Source of the DNA: CANJSG01 sp038203875
GTDB taxonomy: Bacteria > Verrucomicrobiota > Verrucomicrobiia > Limisphaerales > CANJSG01
Length of the DNA: 57,666 nt
Reading direction: 5' to 3'
Assembly: GCA_038203875.1 (NCBI GenBank)
Contig: JBBRDN010000004.1
Span: 1 to 57,666, forward strand
Shown here: piece by piece, positions 45,649-54,728 of the stretch
Layout of the letters: every line of letters starts with the position of its first letter
Position numbering within the stretch: position 1 is the stretch's first letter
Program-made: the position numbers and the translations under genes
The notes under the pieces: generated by a model
The model's database searches: none
The model's input: the letters and a program-made list of their open reading frames with translations, nothing else
Told to the model about the DNA's origin: nothing

Positions 45649-47634
45649 CTAGGCGACGGCCGACGCCTGTTTCGAGCTACCGGCCGCGGCTCCAAGCTCG
45701 GCTTGGACGAGTTCGACGGCGTGTTCCCTGGTCAGGCCATATCTGGTCCGCAGGTAATCGACCGAACTGGCGTGTTCGATGAACTGGTCGGGCCAGCCGA
45801 TGCGGACGACGGGCGTGGTGATGCGCTTGTCGCCGAAGAATTCCAACACGACGGAGCCGTAGCCGCCCATGAGGACGTGGTCCTCGAAGGTGACGACCAC
45901 ATCGGCCGACTTGCCGAAGAACTCGTGCGTGGCCGCATCGATCGGCTTGGAAAAGCGCGGATTGATTACGGCCACGTCATAACCGAGCGCGGCGAGGTCG
46001 GCGGCGGTTTTGGTCGCGATGCCGTGCATCTGGCCAAGTCCGAACAGGGCGACCTTTTTCGCGCCGCTGTTCGCGAAGTGACGGGTGACCTCGGCCTTGC
46101 CGATTTCGAGCATGGCCGGCACGTCCTTGATGGGGACGCCTTCCGCAGCCCCACGGGGATAACGGATCGCCATGGGATGCTTCTGATGCGTGGCGGTGAA
46201 TATCATGTCCTGGAGCTCGTCCTCGTCCTTGGGGGACATGCAGACGATGTTCGGAAGGCAGCGCATGTAGGCGATGTCGAAGAGGCCGTGGTGCGTCGGT
46301 CCGTCATTGGCGGAAAGGCCCGCACGGTCCATGCAGAACACGACCGGCAGATCCTGGAGGCAGACGTCGTGGTGGATGCAGTCGTAGGCGCGCTGGAGGA
46401 ATGTGCTGTAAATGCCGACGACGGGATGGAATCCCATCGTGGCCATGCCGGCGGCGAAGATGACGGCGTGTTCCTCGGCGATGCCCACGTCGTAGCAACG
46501 CTCGGGCATGGCGTGCTCGAGGATCTTGAGGCTCGTGCCCGTGGGCATGGCAGCGGTGATGCCGACGACCGTGTTGTCCTTCTGGCAGAGCTTGACCATC
46601 GTGCGGCCGAAAACTTCCTGCCACATGGGCGCAGCGCCGGGCTTGGCGGAAGGGGTCTCGCCGGTCTGGGCGTTGTAGGGCCCAAGGCCGTGGAATTTCT
46701 CGGGGAACTTCAGCGCGGCTTCGAATCCCCGGCCCTTCTGCGTGAGGACGTGGATGACGATGGGTTCGTCGAAGGTCTTGGCGAATTCCAGCGTGCTGAT
46801 GAGCAGCGGGAGGTCGTGCCCGTCGATGGGGCCGAGGTAACGAATGCCCATTTCCTCGAAGAAGATGGCGCTGCCATGGCCGCCGCGGCCATCGGTGCCG
46901 GCACCCGGGGTGTGTTCGAGGGAGACGGACTGGGCGGCGCCCTTGAGGAATTCCTCAGCCTTCTGGCCGAGCTTCATCGCTACGTCGCCCTTGGGCAGCT
47001 TCTTGACCCAGTGGGCGAAATCCTTGGAGAGCTTGTTGTAGCGGGGATTGGTCGTGAGCTTGCCGAGGTAGGTGGAGATCGCGCCGACGTTCTTGGCGAT
47101 GGAGAATTCGTTGTCGTTGAGGATGCCGATGAACTTCTTCGTCGTGTGGGCGATGTTGTTCAATCCCTCGAAGGACACGCCGTTGGTCAGGGCCGCGTCG
47201 CCGAAGACGCAGACGACGTGTTCATCCGACCTCTTCTGGTCGCGGGCGGCGCACATGCCGAGCGCGGCGGAAATGGCCGTGCCCGCATGGCCGGCGCCGA
47301 AGCTGTCGTGCTCGCTCTCGGTGCGGAGGGCGAAGCCGTTCAACCCGTCCGTCGTGCGGATGGTGTGGAAGCGGTCCTTGCGGCCGGTGAGCAGCTTGTG
47401 GACGTAGACCTGGTGGCTGACGTCCCAGACGAACTTGTCGTGCGGCGTGCTGAAGACCTTGTGCATCGCGACGGTCAGCTCGACCACGCCGAGGTTGGGG
47501 CCCAGGTGGCCGCCGTTCTTGGCGAGTTTCGTGATGAGTTCGCCGCGGATCTCCTCGGCGAGGGTCACCAGCTGCTCAGGGGTCAGTTTCTTGACGTGCG
47601 ACGGGTCGTCGACCATGTCGAGGAATCGGCTCAT
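45649..47634 (-). CDS. dxs: Dxs, 1-deoxy-D-xylulose-5-phosphate synthase
   Basis: First step of the MEP pathway, pyruvate plus glyceraldehyde-3-P to DXP with thiamine diphosphate. 661 residues. FVWDVSHQVYVHKLLTGR with the active-site histidine, the ThDP/Mg site GDAALTNGVSFEGLNN, the transketolase-type DGPTHHGLFDIAYMR and C-terminal GGYGSVVLEF. 10 bp after xseB, an arrangement of xseB and dxs that recurs in many bacteria (often with ispA between, absent here). Confidence 0.95.
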   Translation of the reverse strand: MSRFLDMVDDPSHVKKLTPEQLVTLAEEIRGELITKLAKNGGHLGPNLGVVELTVAMHKVFSTPHDKFVWDVSHQVYVHKLLTGRKDRFHTIRTTDGLNGFALRTESEHDSFGAGHAGTAISAALGMCAARDQKRSDEHVVCVFGDAALTNGVSFEGLNNIAHTTKKFIGILNDNEFSIAKNVGAISTYLGKLTTNPRYNKLSKDFAHWVKKLPKGDVAMKLGQKAEEFLKGAAQSVSLEHTPGAGTDGRGGHGSAIFFEEMGIRYLGPIDGHDLPLLISTLEFAKTFDEPIVIHVLTQKGRGFEAALKFPEKFHGLGPYNAQTGETPSAKPGAAPMWQEVFGRTMVKLCQKDNTVVGITAAMPTGTSLKILEHAMPERCYDVGIAEEHAVIFAAGMATMGFHPVVGIYSTFLQRAYDCIHHDVCLQDLPVVFCMDRAGLSANDGPTHHGLFDIAYMRCLPNIVCMSPKDEDELQDMIFTATHQKHPMAIRYPRGAAEGVPIKDVPAMLEIGKAEVTRHFANSGAKKVALFGLGQMHGIATKTAADLAALGYDVAVINPRFSKPIDAATHEFFGKSADVVVTFEDHVLMGGYGSVVLEFFGDKRITTPVVRIGWPDQFIEHASSVDYLRTRYGLTREHAVELVQAELGAAAGSSKQASAVA

Positions 47635-47644
47635 ATGGGGGATC

Positions 47645-47923
47645 TTATTCTGCGGATGTGTCGAGCGCGGCAGGACGGACGCTTAGGTCGCCCTGGGAGT
47701 TTCTTTCCAGCTGTTGGATCTTCAGCTCGGCCGTTGCGAGGCGGGTCTGGCAGGCCTTGGCCAACAAGGAACCTTCCTCGTAGCGGGCCAGCAGCGTCTC
47801 CAGCGGCAACTCCTCGGACTCCATCGATTCCACGATCGATTCAAGCCGGGAAAGCGCCTGCTCGAAGGACGGTTCCTCCGAGGCGGGCGCAGGCTGGGAC
47901 GCAGCTTTGGCTGCTTTCGACAT
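47645..47923 (-). CDS. xseB: XseB, exodeoxyribonuclease VII small subunit
   Basis: 92 residues. Helical core SFEQALSRLESIVESMESEELPL followed by LETLLARYEEGSLLAKACQ, the family signature. An alanine/proline-rich N-terminus of about 18 residues and a C-terminal tail are extra. Works with XseA (not in the window) to degrade single-stranded DNA. First gene of the xseB-dxs unit. Confidence 0.92.
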   Translation of the reverse strand: MSKAAKAASQPAPASEEPSFEQALSRLESIVESMESEELPLETLLARYEEGSLLAKACQTRLATAELKIQQLERNSQGDLSVRPAALDTSAE

Positions 47924-48048
47924 GGGGCGGAACCTAGTGGACGGTTTTCGCCACGTCTAGGGGTTTACTCGGTGCAAAAGGACAGGAAGGCAGCCGAGAA
48001 AATCGTCCCATTGCATCGTCACCGCGAGATGGGAGAAGTTGCCGGGCC

Positions 48049-49155
48049 ATGCAGTGGTTGTTGGCATTCGTTCTCGCCTTGCTCCTCGCCTTCTCCGCGG
48101 AGGCGCAGATCACCGTGCCGGTGGTTTCTGCGACCAACCGCGTCATCCGCATCGCCGCGTCCAACCTCTCCTCCGGCAGCAACCAAGGTTACGAAGCGTC
48201 CGGCATCCACCTCCTCCAGGGCTTGAAGCCAGATATCATCGCCATGCAGGAGTTCAACTTTGGAGCGAATCAAACGGCCGACATCCAGTTGCTGGTGAAC
48301 CAGATCACCTTCACGAACGGGGCCAGTTGGTTTCGGGAATCCGGCTATTCCATACCCAACGGCATCATCAGCCGTTGGCCGATCCTTGCGAGCGGATCGT
48401 GGGTGGACATTGACACCGGCGTGAATGACCGGGGCTTCGCCTGGGCACGCATCGATCTACCGGGGACGAACGACCTTTACGTCGTGAGCACGCATTTGAA
48501 AGCTTCCAGCGGATCGGCCAACGAAGTTCGCCGCGAAGCGCAGGCGACGCAGCTCAAGGGCCTGATCCAATCCAACTTCCCGGCCAACGCCTGGATCGTC
48601 GTCGCGGGGGATCTCAACACCTACAATACGAACGAGGCCGCCATCCAGGTCGTCAGCACCTTCCTGAAGACCTCGCCCGACGCCGTAGACAACCTCGGCG
48701 ACCCGGACACAAACGCCGGCCGCACGGCTCCCTACGACCACGTCTACGGCAGCTACACGTTTTCAACGAACCAAGTCGCGACGGTGATCGGAGCCGCGAG
48801 TTATCCGAACGGATTGGTCTTCGACTCCCGTGTCTTCACCCCACTGTCCGCCGTGGCACCCGCTGAGGCTGGCGATTCTGGGGTCGCGGGAATGCAGCAC
48901 ATGGCAGTGCTCAAGGATTTCCGGATAAGCTACCAGGTCACCAATCAAGTCTCCGTCTCCCAGCCGCTGCTGACGCTTCAACCTCCAACCCGGCTTCAGT
49001 GGAGCGCCCCGTCCAACCTTGTCTTCCAGGTCGAGACCAGCGCGACCCTGTCAGCCTGGGCTTCGGCCGGTTCACCAACCGCATTCGGCACCAACTACAC
49101 GTTCACGAACGTCTCGACGGGACCCATGATCTTCTTCCGTCTGCGGTATCCGTGA
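48049..49155 (+). CDS. Secreted endonuclease/exonuclease/phosphatase-fold protein
   Basis: 368 residues with signal peptide (MQWLLAFVLALLLAFSAEA). EEP-fold motifs: IRIAASNLSSG, KPDIIAMQEFN with the catalytic glutamate, STHLKASS, VAGDLNTYN and the final histidine in VAGMQHMAVL. The last ~70 residues form a beta-rich fibronectin-like domain with QVETSATLSAWASAG, a pattern often seen at the C-termini of Verrucomicrobiota secreted proteins. Likely extracellular nuclease or phosphodiesterase; substrate unknown. Convergent with the GspE gene, 8 bp apart. Confidence 0.85.
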   Translation: MQWLLAFVLALLLAFSAEAQITVPVVSATNRVIRIAASNLSSGSNQGYEASGIHLLQGLKPDIIAMQEFNFGANQTADIQLLVNQITFTNGASWFRESGYSIPNGIISRWPILASGSWVDIDTGVNDRGFAWARIDLPGTNDLYVVSTHLKASSGSANEVRREAQATQLKGLIQSNFPANAWIVVAGDLNTYNTNEAAIQVVSTFLKTSPDAVDNLGDPDTNAGRTAPYDHVYGSYTFSTNQVATVIGAASYPNGLVFDSRVFTPLSAVAPAEAGDSGVAGMQHMAVLKDFRISYQVTNQVSVSQPLLTLQPPTRLQWSAPSNLVFQVETSATLSAWASAGSPTAFGTNYTFTNVSTGPMIFFRLRYP

Positions 49156-49163
49156 CACCCCGG

Positions 49164-50393
49164 CTACATGTCGTCGAACGAGATGACGCGGAGGATCTCT
49201 TCGAGCGGCGATTCACCGGTCACGGCACGCCGGACGCCGTTGTCCCAGAGCGTGCGCATCCCCTGGTTCACGGCGACCTGTTGCAGGTTGCGCGTGCTCA
49301 TCTTCTGCATGACCGCGTCGCGGAAGACCTGGTCGACCACAAGCATCTCGGTCACCGCGGTGCGTCCGGAGAAACCGGTGCTGAAACAGTTCCCGCAGCC
49401 GCCGCCCATCATGAACTTCGCATGGGTCAGGTCTTCACGGGGAAGCATCCGCAGGTAGGCATCATCGGGCGAATACTCCACCCGGCAATCGGGGCAATTG
49501 CGCCGGACGAGCCGCGTGCCGAGCACTCCGATGATCGAGGACGCGAGCAGGAAGGGCTCGATGTCCATGTTGATCATGCGGGCGAAGACTCCCGCGGTGC
49601 TGCCGGAGTGGATGGTGCTGATGACCAGATGCCCGGTCAGGCCGGCTTGCACGGCGATCTGGGCGGTCTCGGCATCGCGGATCTCGCCGATCATGATCAC
49701 CTGCGGGTCCTGTCGCATGAGGGATCGGAGCGCGACGGGATAGGTGAATCCCTTGACGTTGTTGACCTGCGCCTGGGCGATCATCTGGAGGTTGAACTCC
49801 ACCGGATCCTCCACCGACGCCATGCTGATCGTGCTGCCGTGCTTGCCGAAGATGTAACACAGCGCCGAATACATCGCCGTGGTCTTGCCCGAGCCGGTCG
49901 GGCCGGTGAGCAGGAGCAGTCCAGACGGTTTGGTCAGGAGCTTTTTCGTGGCCAGCAACGTCTCGTCGTCGAACCCAAGTGTGTTGAGATCAAAGCTCCG
50001 GTTGGACGGGTCGAACAGGCGGACCACGATTTTTCCACCGCGCGCGGTCGGGAAAATGGAGACGCGCTGTTCGACGCCGCCGAGATCGACCTCGCCGGGC
50101 ACGTGGCCTTCCTGAGGAAGGTCGTTCTGATAGGTGACCAACTGGGCCTTCACCTTGAAGACTCCGAAAATCCTCTCCATGAACTCGAGCGGCAGGTGCA
50201 CCAGTTCCTGGAGCACGCCGTTGCAGCGGATGCGGACGCACAGGCTGGTTTCCCAGGGCTCGATGTGGATGTCGCTCGCATCGGCCGTGATGGCGTCGAT
50301 GAGGATGCGTTTGACCAGTTCGCCGGCTTCGACGGACTGCTGGGTGGGATCGTTCTGAAGATACTGCCGGAGGTATTGGACGGTCTCGCTCAC
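49164..50393 (-). CDS. GspE/PilB-family secretion ATPase, short form
   Basis: 409 residues. Walker A GPTGSGKT (164-171), Asp box EDPVE (195-199), Walker B VIMIGEIRDAE (232-242), His box LVISTIHSGSTAG, and a C-terminal tetracysteine zinc site C300, C303, C333, C336. Residues 20-50 (AGELVKRILIDAITADASDIHIEP) are the usual start of the ATPase's second N-domain; the first N-domain (about 150 residues in PilB/GspE) is absent. No pilin or secretin genes are nearby. It powers type IV pilus or type II secretion assembly; which one cannot be told. Confidence 0.9.
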   Translation of the reverse strand: MSETVQYLRQYLQNDPTQQSVEAGELVKRILIDAITADASDIHIEPWETSLCVRIRCNGVLQELVHLPLEFMERIFGVFKVKAQLVTYQNDLPQEGHVPGEVDLGGVEQRVSIFPTARGGKIVVRLFDPSNRSFDLNTLGFDDETLLATKKLLTKPSGLLLLTGPTGSGKTTAMYSALCYIFGKHGSTISMASVEDPVEFNLQMIAQAQVNNVKGFTYPVALRSLMRQDPQVIMIGEIRDAETAQIAVQAGLTGHLVISTIHSGSTAGVFARMINMDIEPFLLASSIIGVLGTRLVRRNCPDCRVEYSPDDAYLRMLPREDLTHAKFMMGGGCGNCFSTGFSGRTAVTEMLVVDQVFRDAVMQKMSTRNLQQVAVNQGMRTLWDNGVRRAVTGESPLEEILRVISFDDM

Positions 50394-50474
50394 TATGATT
50401 TCTCCTTGGTTGGGGCCCCTTGCCCGCCAGTTGGTAATCGGAAACCCGGAGCCCTGTCACTTCCCAACGTCCGT

Positions 50475-51047
50475 TCAGTGCAACATGGGCACGGGATTCG
50501 GTTTCCGGATCAGTTCGGCGTCGAGGTCGAGATAGAAATCAAGGCGGCGCTGGGTCTCATCGAGGTCGATGTCCCGCGCCATGATCAGGTAGGTGGCGTA
50601 GTGGTTCCCCTCGGACTCCACGAGGCTTCCGTAAAACCGGGCGAGCTCGGGATCCTGTTCGGCCAATTCCTTGGCGAGGATCTGGAACTTCTCGCAGCTC
50701 CGGCCCTCGATCAACGCGCAGCAGATCAGGTGGTCGATCACCTGCTGGCGGGATCCGTTGCGGATCGAACGCATCAGTCCGCTGATCCACGGGCTCGGAT
50801 GCGCCTGACCAAACGGAATGCCGCGCGCGTCGAGGATGTTCAGGACGAGTTCGAAGTGCTGCAGCTCCTCGATGGCGATGGCGTTCAGTTCCCTGACCTT
50901 CGAATGGAGCTCGCAGTATTTCTCCAGGTTGAGCGCCGTGGTGGCCGCCTTGCGCTCCAGATGTGCATGGTCGACCAGCACGGCCGGAAGATTCGCCTTC
51001 ATCGTCGGGATCCAGTCTTCCGGCACTTTGGCTCGCAGCATTTCCAT
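50475..51047 (-). CDS. miaE: MiaE-like tRNA hydroxylase (ferritin-like di-iron)
   Basis: About 190 residues from ATG 51047; an in-frame ATG at 51128 is possible but adds a basic tail not typical of the family. Ferritin-like four-helix bundle with iron ligands in LVDHAHLERKAATTAL, AIEELQHFELV and LVESEGNHYATYL, matching tRNA-(ms2io6A37) hydroxylase, which hydroxylates a modified adenosine next to the anticodon. 81 bp upstream of the GspE-like ATPase on the same strand. Confidence 0.85.
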   Translation of the reverse strand: MEMLRAKVPEDWIPTMKANLPAVLVDHAHLERKAATTALNLEKYCELHSKVRELNAIAIEELQHFELVLNILDARGIPFGQAHPSPWISGLMRSIRNGSRQQVIDHLICCALIEGRSCEKFQILAKELAEQDPELARFYGSLVESEGNHYATYLIMARDIDLDETQRRLDFYLDLDAELIRKPNPVPMLH

Positions 51048-51156
51048 AACTTGAGGCGGGAGGATTGCGCGACCGCACCCGCCGCGGCAACGGCTTTGGA
51101 CGGGCCGAGACTTGGGCGTGACTCCCACCGCCTAGCACGCTAGAAAGGTTTCTCAG

Positions 51157-52287
51157 ATGGACCCAACAGCGACAGCACCCTCTCCCGGCCGCCCCGCTAC
51201 CGGTCCGAAGCTGTTCAGCTCGCTGTTCGCCAAGGAACTCCTCAAGCTCCAGAAGACCGGCCTCCTGCGGCGCGTCCCCGCCGGAGCGGCCGTCTTTTCC
51301 GAAGGCGATCCCGGCGACGGGATGTATCTGCTCGAACGCGGCGCCGTCACAATCACCACCAGCTTTGAAACCGGCCGGGGACGGATCATCAACCGCATCG
51401 AAGCCGGCGACTACTTCGGCGAAATGGCCCTGCTCGACGACGGACCCCGCTCGGCCACGGCGACCGCCGAGGTCGAATCGCTCGTCTCATTCGTTCCCAA
51501 GGCCGACGTCCTCCAACTCATCCGCAACTCGCCGACCATCGTCTTCGACATGATGCGGGAATTCAGCCTGCGCATCCGGGCCACCAACCGCCAGGTGGTC
51601 GACGAGGCGATTTCCAAGGAGCGCTTTGATATCCTCGGGCGCTTCAGCTTTTCCTTCGCCCACGACCTGAAGAACCCGCTCGCGGGAATCTCAATGGCCG
51701 CCGAGCTTCTCGCCGACGAGTCCATTCCCGCAGACCTCCGGAAAACGTTGTCCGGACAGCTCGTCCGACAGGCCCGCCGTGTCGCCATGATGACCGAGGA
51801 AATGCTCGCCATCAGCCGCGGCACCAAACCCTCGATCAATCTCCAACCCGTCGACCTGACGCAGTTCATGATCCGGAAGATCGAGGAATTCCGGATCGAC
51901 TTCCGTTCGAGGCGCCTCGAGATCAGCACCGAGAATCTGCCGCCGAACGTCTCGGTCGTGATCGACGCCACCCGGATCGAACAGCTGTTCCTCAATCTCC
52001 TCCACAACTCGGCCGACGCGATGGCCGAAGGTGGGCGGGCCTGGTTCCGCTTCGAGACCGGCGATTCCTGCCTGGCGATCGAACTGGAAGACTCCGGCCC
52101 GGGTATCAGCAGGGAGCGCATCGAGCAGGTGTTCGAACCCTTCTTCACCCTCGGCAAAGCCAAGGGCACGGGCCTCGGACTTTCGATCTGCCGCCGTGTC
52201 ATGGAAGCGCATGGAGGAAGCATCCGGGCGATATTTCAGCAGGGACGGGGCGCGATCTTCAGGATGGAATTCCCGTTGGGCCGCTAG
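51157..52287 (+). CDS. Cyclic-nucleotide-domain histidine kinase
   Basis: 376 residues, soluble. N-terminal CRP-type cyclic-nucleotide-binding domain (about 20-140) with GDYFGEMALLDDGPRSATA (84-102), including the glutamate and arginine that bind cAMP phosphate/ribose. HisKA follows with H169 in SFAHDLKNPLAGI, then HATPase with NLLHNSADAM, EDSGPGIS and GTGLGLSICRRV. No receiver or membrane segment. A cytoplasmic kinase possibly switched by cAMP or cGMP; its response regulator is not adjacent. Divergent from miaE. Confidence 0.88.
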   Translation: MDPTATAPSPGRPATGPKLFSSLFAKELLKLQKTGLLRRVPAGAAVFSEGDPGDGMYLLERGAVTITTSFETGRGRIINRIEAGDYFGEMALLDDGPRSATATAEVESLVSFVPKADVLQLIRNSPTIVFDMMREFSLRIRATNRQVVDEAISKERFDILGRFSFSFAHDLKNPLAGISMAAELLADESIPADLRKTLSGQLVRQARRVAMMTEEMLAISRGTKPSINLQPVDLTQFMIRKIEEFRIDFRSRRLEISTENLPPNVSVVIDATRIEQLFLNLLHNSADAMAEGGRAWFRFETGDSCLAIELEDSGPGISRERIEQVFEPFFTLGKAKGTGLGLSICRRVMEAHGGSIRAIFQQGRGAIFRMEFPLGR

Positions 52288-52334
52288 CCCCACCGGCACG
52301 CGGACGACACTCCAACCTCGATCACCGCATCAAG

Positions 52335-52988
52335 ATGCCTGCGCGACGTCATCTCTTTCCTCTCCTCGCCCTGCTGCTCCCAACGTGGTCCGCCACGGCC
52401 CACCGGTTGGACGAGTATCTGCAGACGACGTTCATCGCGGTCGGGACAAACCAGATCGCCCTCAGCCTCTCACTGACTCCCGGTGTCGATGTCGCCCAAC
52501 TGATCATCCCGCTGATCGACGAAAGCCGGGATGGCTCACTCTCACCCCAGGAAATCGCCGGCTACGCCGATCGCGTCCGCACCAACCTGAGCCTCACTGT
52601 GGACTCCAAACTGCAACCATTCGTCCTCAGCGGCTCGCAGTTTCCCGGAATCGCCGAAATGAAGGACGGGGTCGGAGCGATCTCGCTCCAGTTCACGGCC
52701 ATCACGACCAACTTCTCCGCCGGAACCCATCGCCTCCGCTTCGCGAACGGACACCAGACCAACATCAGCGTCTACCTCGTCAACGCGCTCGTGCCGGAGT
52801 CCAAGTCGATCACGATCGGCCGCCAGGTCCGCGACTTTCGCCAGACCACCTTGGAGTTTGAATTCACTGTCACCCCCGGACCGAAGACCGCCGGTCCATC
52901 GACCAACTCGCCACCGTTCAAGTCAGGTTCTGCGAAACCAAAGTTGAAGTCTGCCAGTCCTCCTTACAACGTTACACCCCAGCCATGA
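52335..52988 (+). CDS. Secreted protein resembling the HupE/UreJ N-terminal domain
   Basis: 217 residues with signal peptide; the mature part begins AHRLDEYLQTTFIAV, the same opening as the periplasmic domain that precedes HupE/UreJ-type membrane proteins. An EF-hand-like DESRDGSLSPQEI (calcium-ligand spacing) follows the PGVDVAQLIIPLI strand. No membrane helices besides the signal, so if related to HupE it is the soluble half alone. Low-complexity Ser/Pro/Lys tail. Its stop overlaps the next start (ATGA), so it is co-translated with the DUF3500 gene. Confidence 0.75.
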   Translation: MPARRHLFPLLALLLPTWSATAHRLDEYLQTTFIAVGTNQIALSLSLTPGVDVAQLIIPLIDESRDGSLSPQEIAGYADRVRTNLSLTVDSKLQPFVLSGSQFPGIAEMKDGVGAISLQFTAITTNFSAGTHRLRFANGHQTNISVYLVNALVPESKSITIGRQVRDFRQTTLEFEFTVTPGPKTAGPSTNSPPFKSGSAKPKLKSASPPYNVTPQP

Positions 52989-54046
52989 AACTTCACCCAA
53001 ACCTCCGCCCGTTCCCTGTCCTCGCCGGCCTGCTCGTCGCCTTCAGCGGCGCCGTCGTCACCGGGCCGCACACCGTCGTCGCAGATGAAATGCCGGCGAC
53101 CAAGGCCAACCCCACCGCTCGAGTCATTGCTGCGGCGAACGCATTCCTTGCCACTCTTGACGACGCCGGCCGAGCCAAGGCCGTCTTCGCGGCCGACGAC
53201 TCGGCCCAGATCAAGAACTGGTCGAACCTCCCCACGGGCATCTATCAGCGCAAAGGCGCTCGCATGGGCGACCTGACCAAACCCCAGCGCGACGCCGTGA
53301 ATGCGCTTCTCGCATCGGCCCTGAGCCCGATGGGTTACCGCAAGACCATGCAGATCATGGAAGCCGAGGAGGTTCTGAAACAGTCCTCGAAAGGCGGCGG
53401 ATTGGCCCTCGGCCGTGACGAGTTCTACATCTCCTTCGTCGGCAAACCGTCCGCCACCGACCGCTGGATCATCCAGTTCGGCGGACACCATCTCGCGCTC
53501 AACATCACCGTCATCGGCAGCCAAAACATTCTTACCCCCAGCCACACCGCCGCCCAACCCGCGAGCTACACCGTTGACGGCAAGACTATCCGGCCACTCG
53601 GCGACGAGACCGATGCATCGTTCGCCGTGGTCAACGCCCTCGACGACACCCAGAAAAAGGAAGCAATCATCGGTGCGGCCATGCGCGATCTCGTCCTCGG
53701 ACCCGGCCAGGATGGCAAGACGATCATGCCGGAAGGCGTGAAGGTTTCGTCGTTCAACGACCGCCAGAAGGCTCTCCTCATGGACCTAGTCGGACAATGG
53801 GTCGGCATGATCAACACCTCCGCAGCCGACGCCAAGATGGCCGAGATCAAGGCCAACTTGGCCGAGACCTGGTTTGCCTGGAGCGGCCCCACGACGCCCG
53901 GCAGTGCGGCCTACTTCCGAGTCCAAGGTCCGACCCTGTGGATCGAATATGCGCCGCAGAAACTGGGCGGCGACGCGACCAAACACCTCCACACCATGTA
54001 TCGCGATCCGTCGAACGATTATGGAGCGAAGATCCTGAAGAAGTAG
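52985..54046 (+). CDS. Secreted DUF3500 protein
   Basis: 353 residues; signal peptide about 1-33. The DUF3500 family core is recognisable: RAKAVFAADDSAQIKNWSNLP, MGDLTKPQRDAVNALL, LGRDEFYISFVGKP, WIIQFGGHHLALN and the terminal HLHTMYRDPSNDYG. GGHHLALN is the most conserved segment and contains paired histidines that could bind metal. Family function is unknown. Second gene of a four-gene unit; 37 bp to the next. Confidence 0.88.
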   Translation: MKLHPNLRPFPVLAGLLVAFSGAVVTGPHTVVADEMPATKANPTARVIAAANAFLATLDDAGRAKAVFAADDSAQIKNWSNLPTGIYQRKGARMGDLTKPQRDAVNALLASALSPMGYRKTMQIMEAEEVLKQSSKGGGLALGRDEFYISFVGKPSATDRWIIQFGGHHLALNITVIGSQNILTPSHTAAQPASYTVDGKTIRPLGDETDASFAVVNALDDTQKKEAIIGAAMRDLVLGPGQDGKTIMPEGVKVSSFNDRQKALLMDLVGQWVGMINTSAADAKMAEIKANLAETWFAWSGPTTPGSAAYFRVQGPTLWIEYAPQKLGGDATKHLHTMYRDPSNDYGAKILKK

Positions 54047-54083
54047 GCCGGCGCCCCAGACAACCAGCCTCCCAATCTCCATC

Positions 54084-54716
54084 ATGTCCGCCAAAGCAGT
54101 CGTTGATCAGCCGTCATCACGTGCCTCTAGCCTCGTCCGCCGGGTTCACATGTATCTCGGCCTCTTCCTCGCGCCATGGCTGCTGATGTATGCCCTGAGC
54201 ACGCTTGCGATGGGGCATCGGCCGTTCGTCCAGTCGTTCTATCCGACCGAAAAGCCCAAGAACCTCATGGAACGAAAACTCGACTACGGCCGGACCTTCG
54301 ACGCGGAGACAACCGCGCAACAGAAAGCCCTCCTGGTTCTGCAAGACCTGGGATTGGAGGGCCGCCACACCGTGTCCAACTCGAAGGACGGCTCGCCGCT
54401 CGTCATCACCCGCCAACACGCGCTCTTCCAACGGCGGATCGTGCTCGATCCAAAAGCAGCCACGATTTTCATCGAACGCGAGGAGTTCCGCGGCCTGAAC
54501 TTCCTCGAACGGATGCACCGCCGACGCGGATTCCAGGATCCATACCTCGTCGAGGACGGTTGGGCGTTCACCGTCGATCTTGCCGTTCTGACCCTCGTCT
54601 TCTGGGGCTTCTCCGGAATCTGGATCTGGTGGGGCATTCGCCAGACGCGGTTGTGGGGCGGGATCAGCCTCGCCTTTGGGATAGCCCTCTTTGCCGCCTT
54701 CCTCGCCCTGATTTGA
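54084..54716 (+). CDS. PepSY-type membrane protein, paralogue A
   Basis: 210 residues. Helix near 25-43 (MYLGLFLAPWLLMYALSTLAM), a periplasmic alpha/beta domain, and two helices near 160-205. RVHMYLGLFLAPWLLMY followed by a late GWAFTVDLAVLTLVFWGFSG are typical of PepSY-associated membrane proteins, reductase-like components of metal or siderophore uptake. 12 bp before its paralogue. Confidence 0.75.
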   Translation: MSAKAVVDQPSSRASSLVRRVHMYLGLFLAPWLLMYALSTLAMGHRPFVQSFYPTEKPKNLMERKLDYGRTFDAETTAQQKALLVLQDLGLEGRHTVSNSKDGSPLVITRQHALFQRRIVLDPKAATIFIEREEFRGLNFLERMHRRRGFQDPYLVEDGWAFTVDLAVLTLVFWGFSGIWIWWGIRQTRLWGGISLAFGIALFAAFLALI

Positions 54717-54728
54717 GCCGCCACGCAC

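Noticed and set aside
45703..47937. 744-codon plus-strand open frame opposite dxs and xseB
   Set aside because: Antisense shadow of GC-rich coding DNA: no recognisable domains, biased Asp/Glu/Val/Arg composition, and the minus-strand products are certain.
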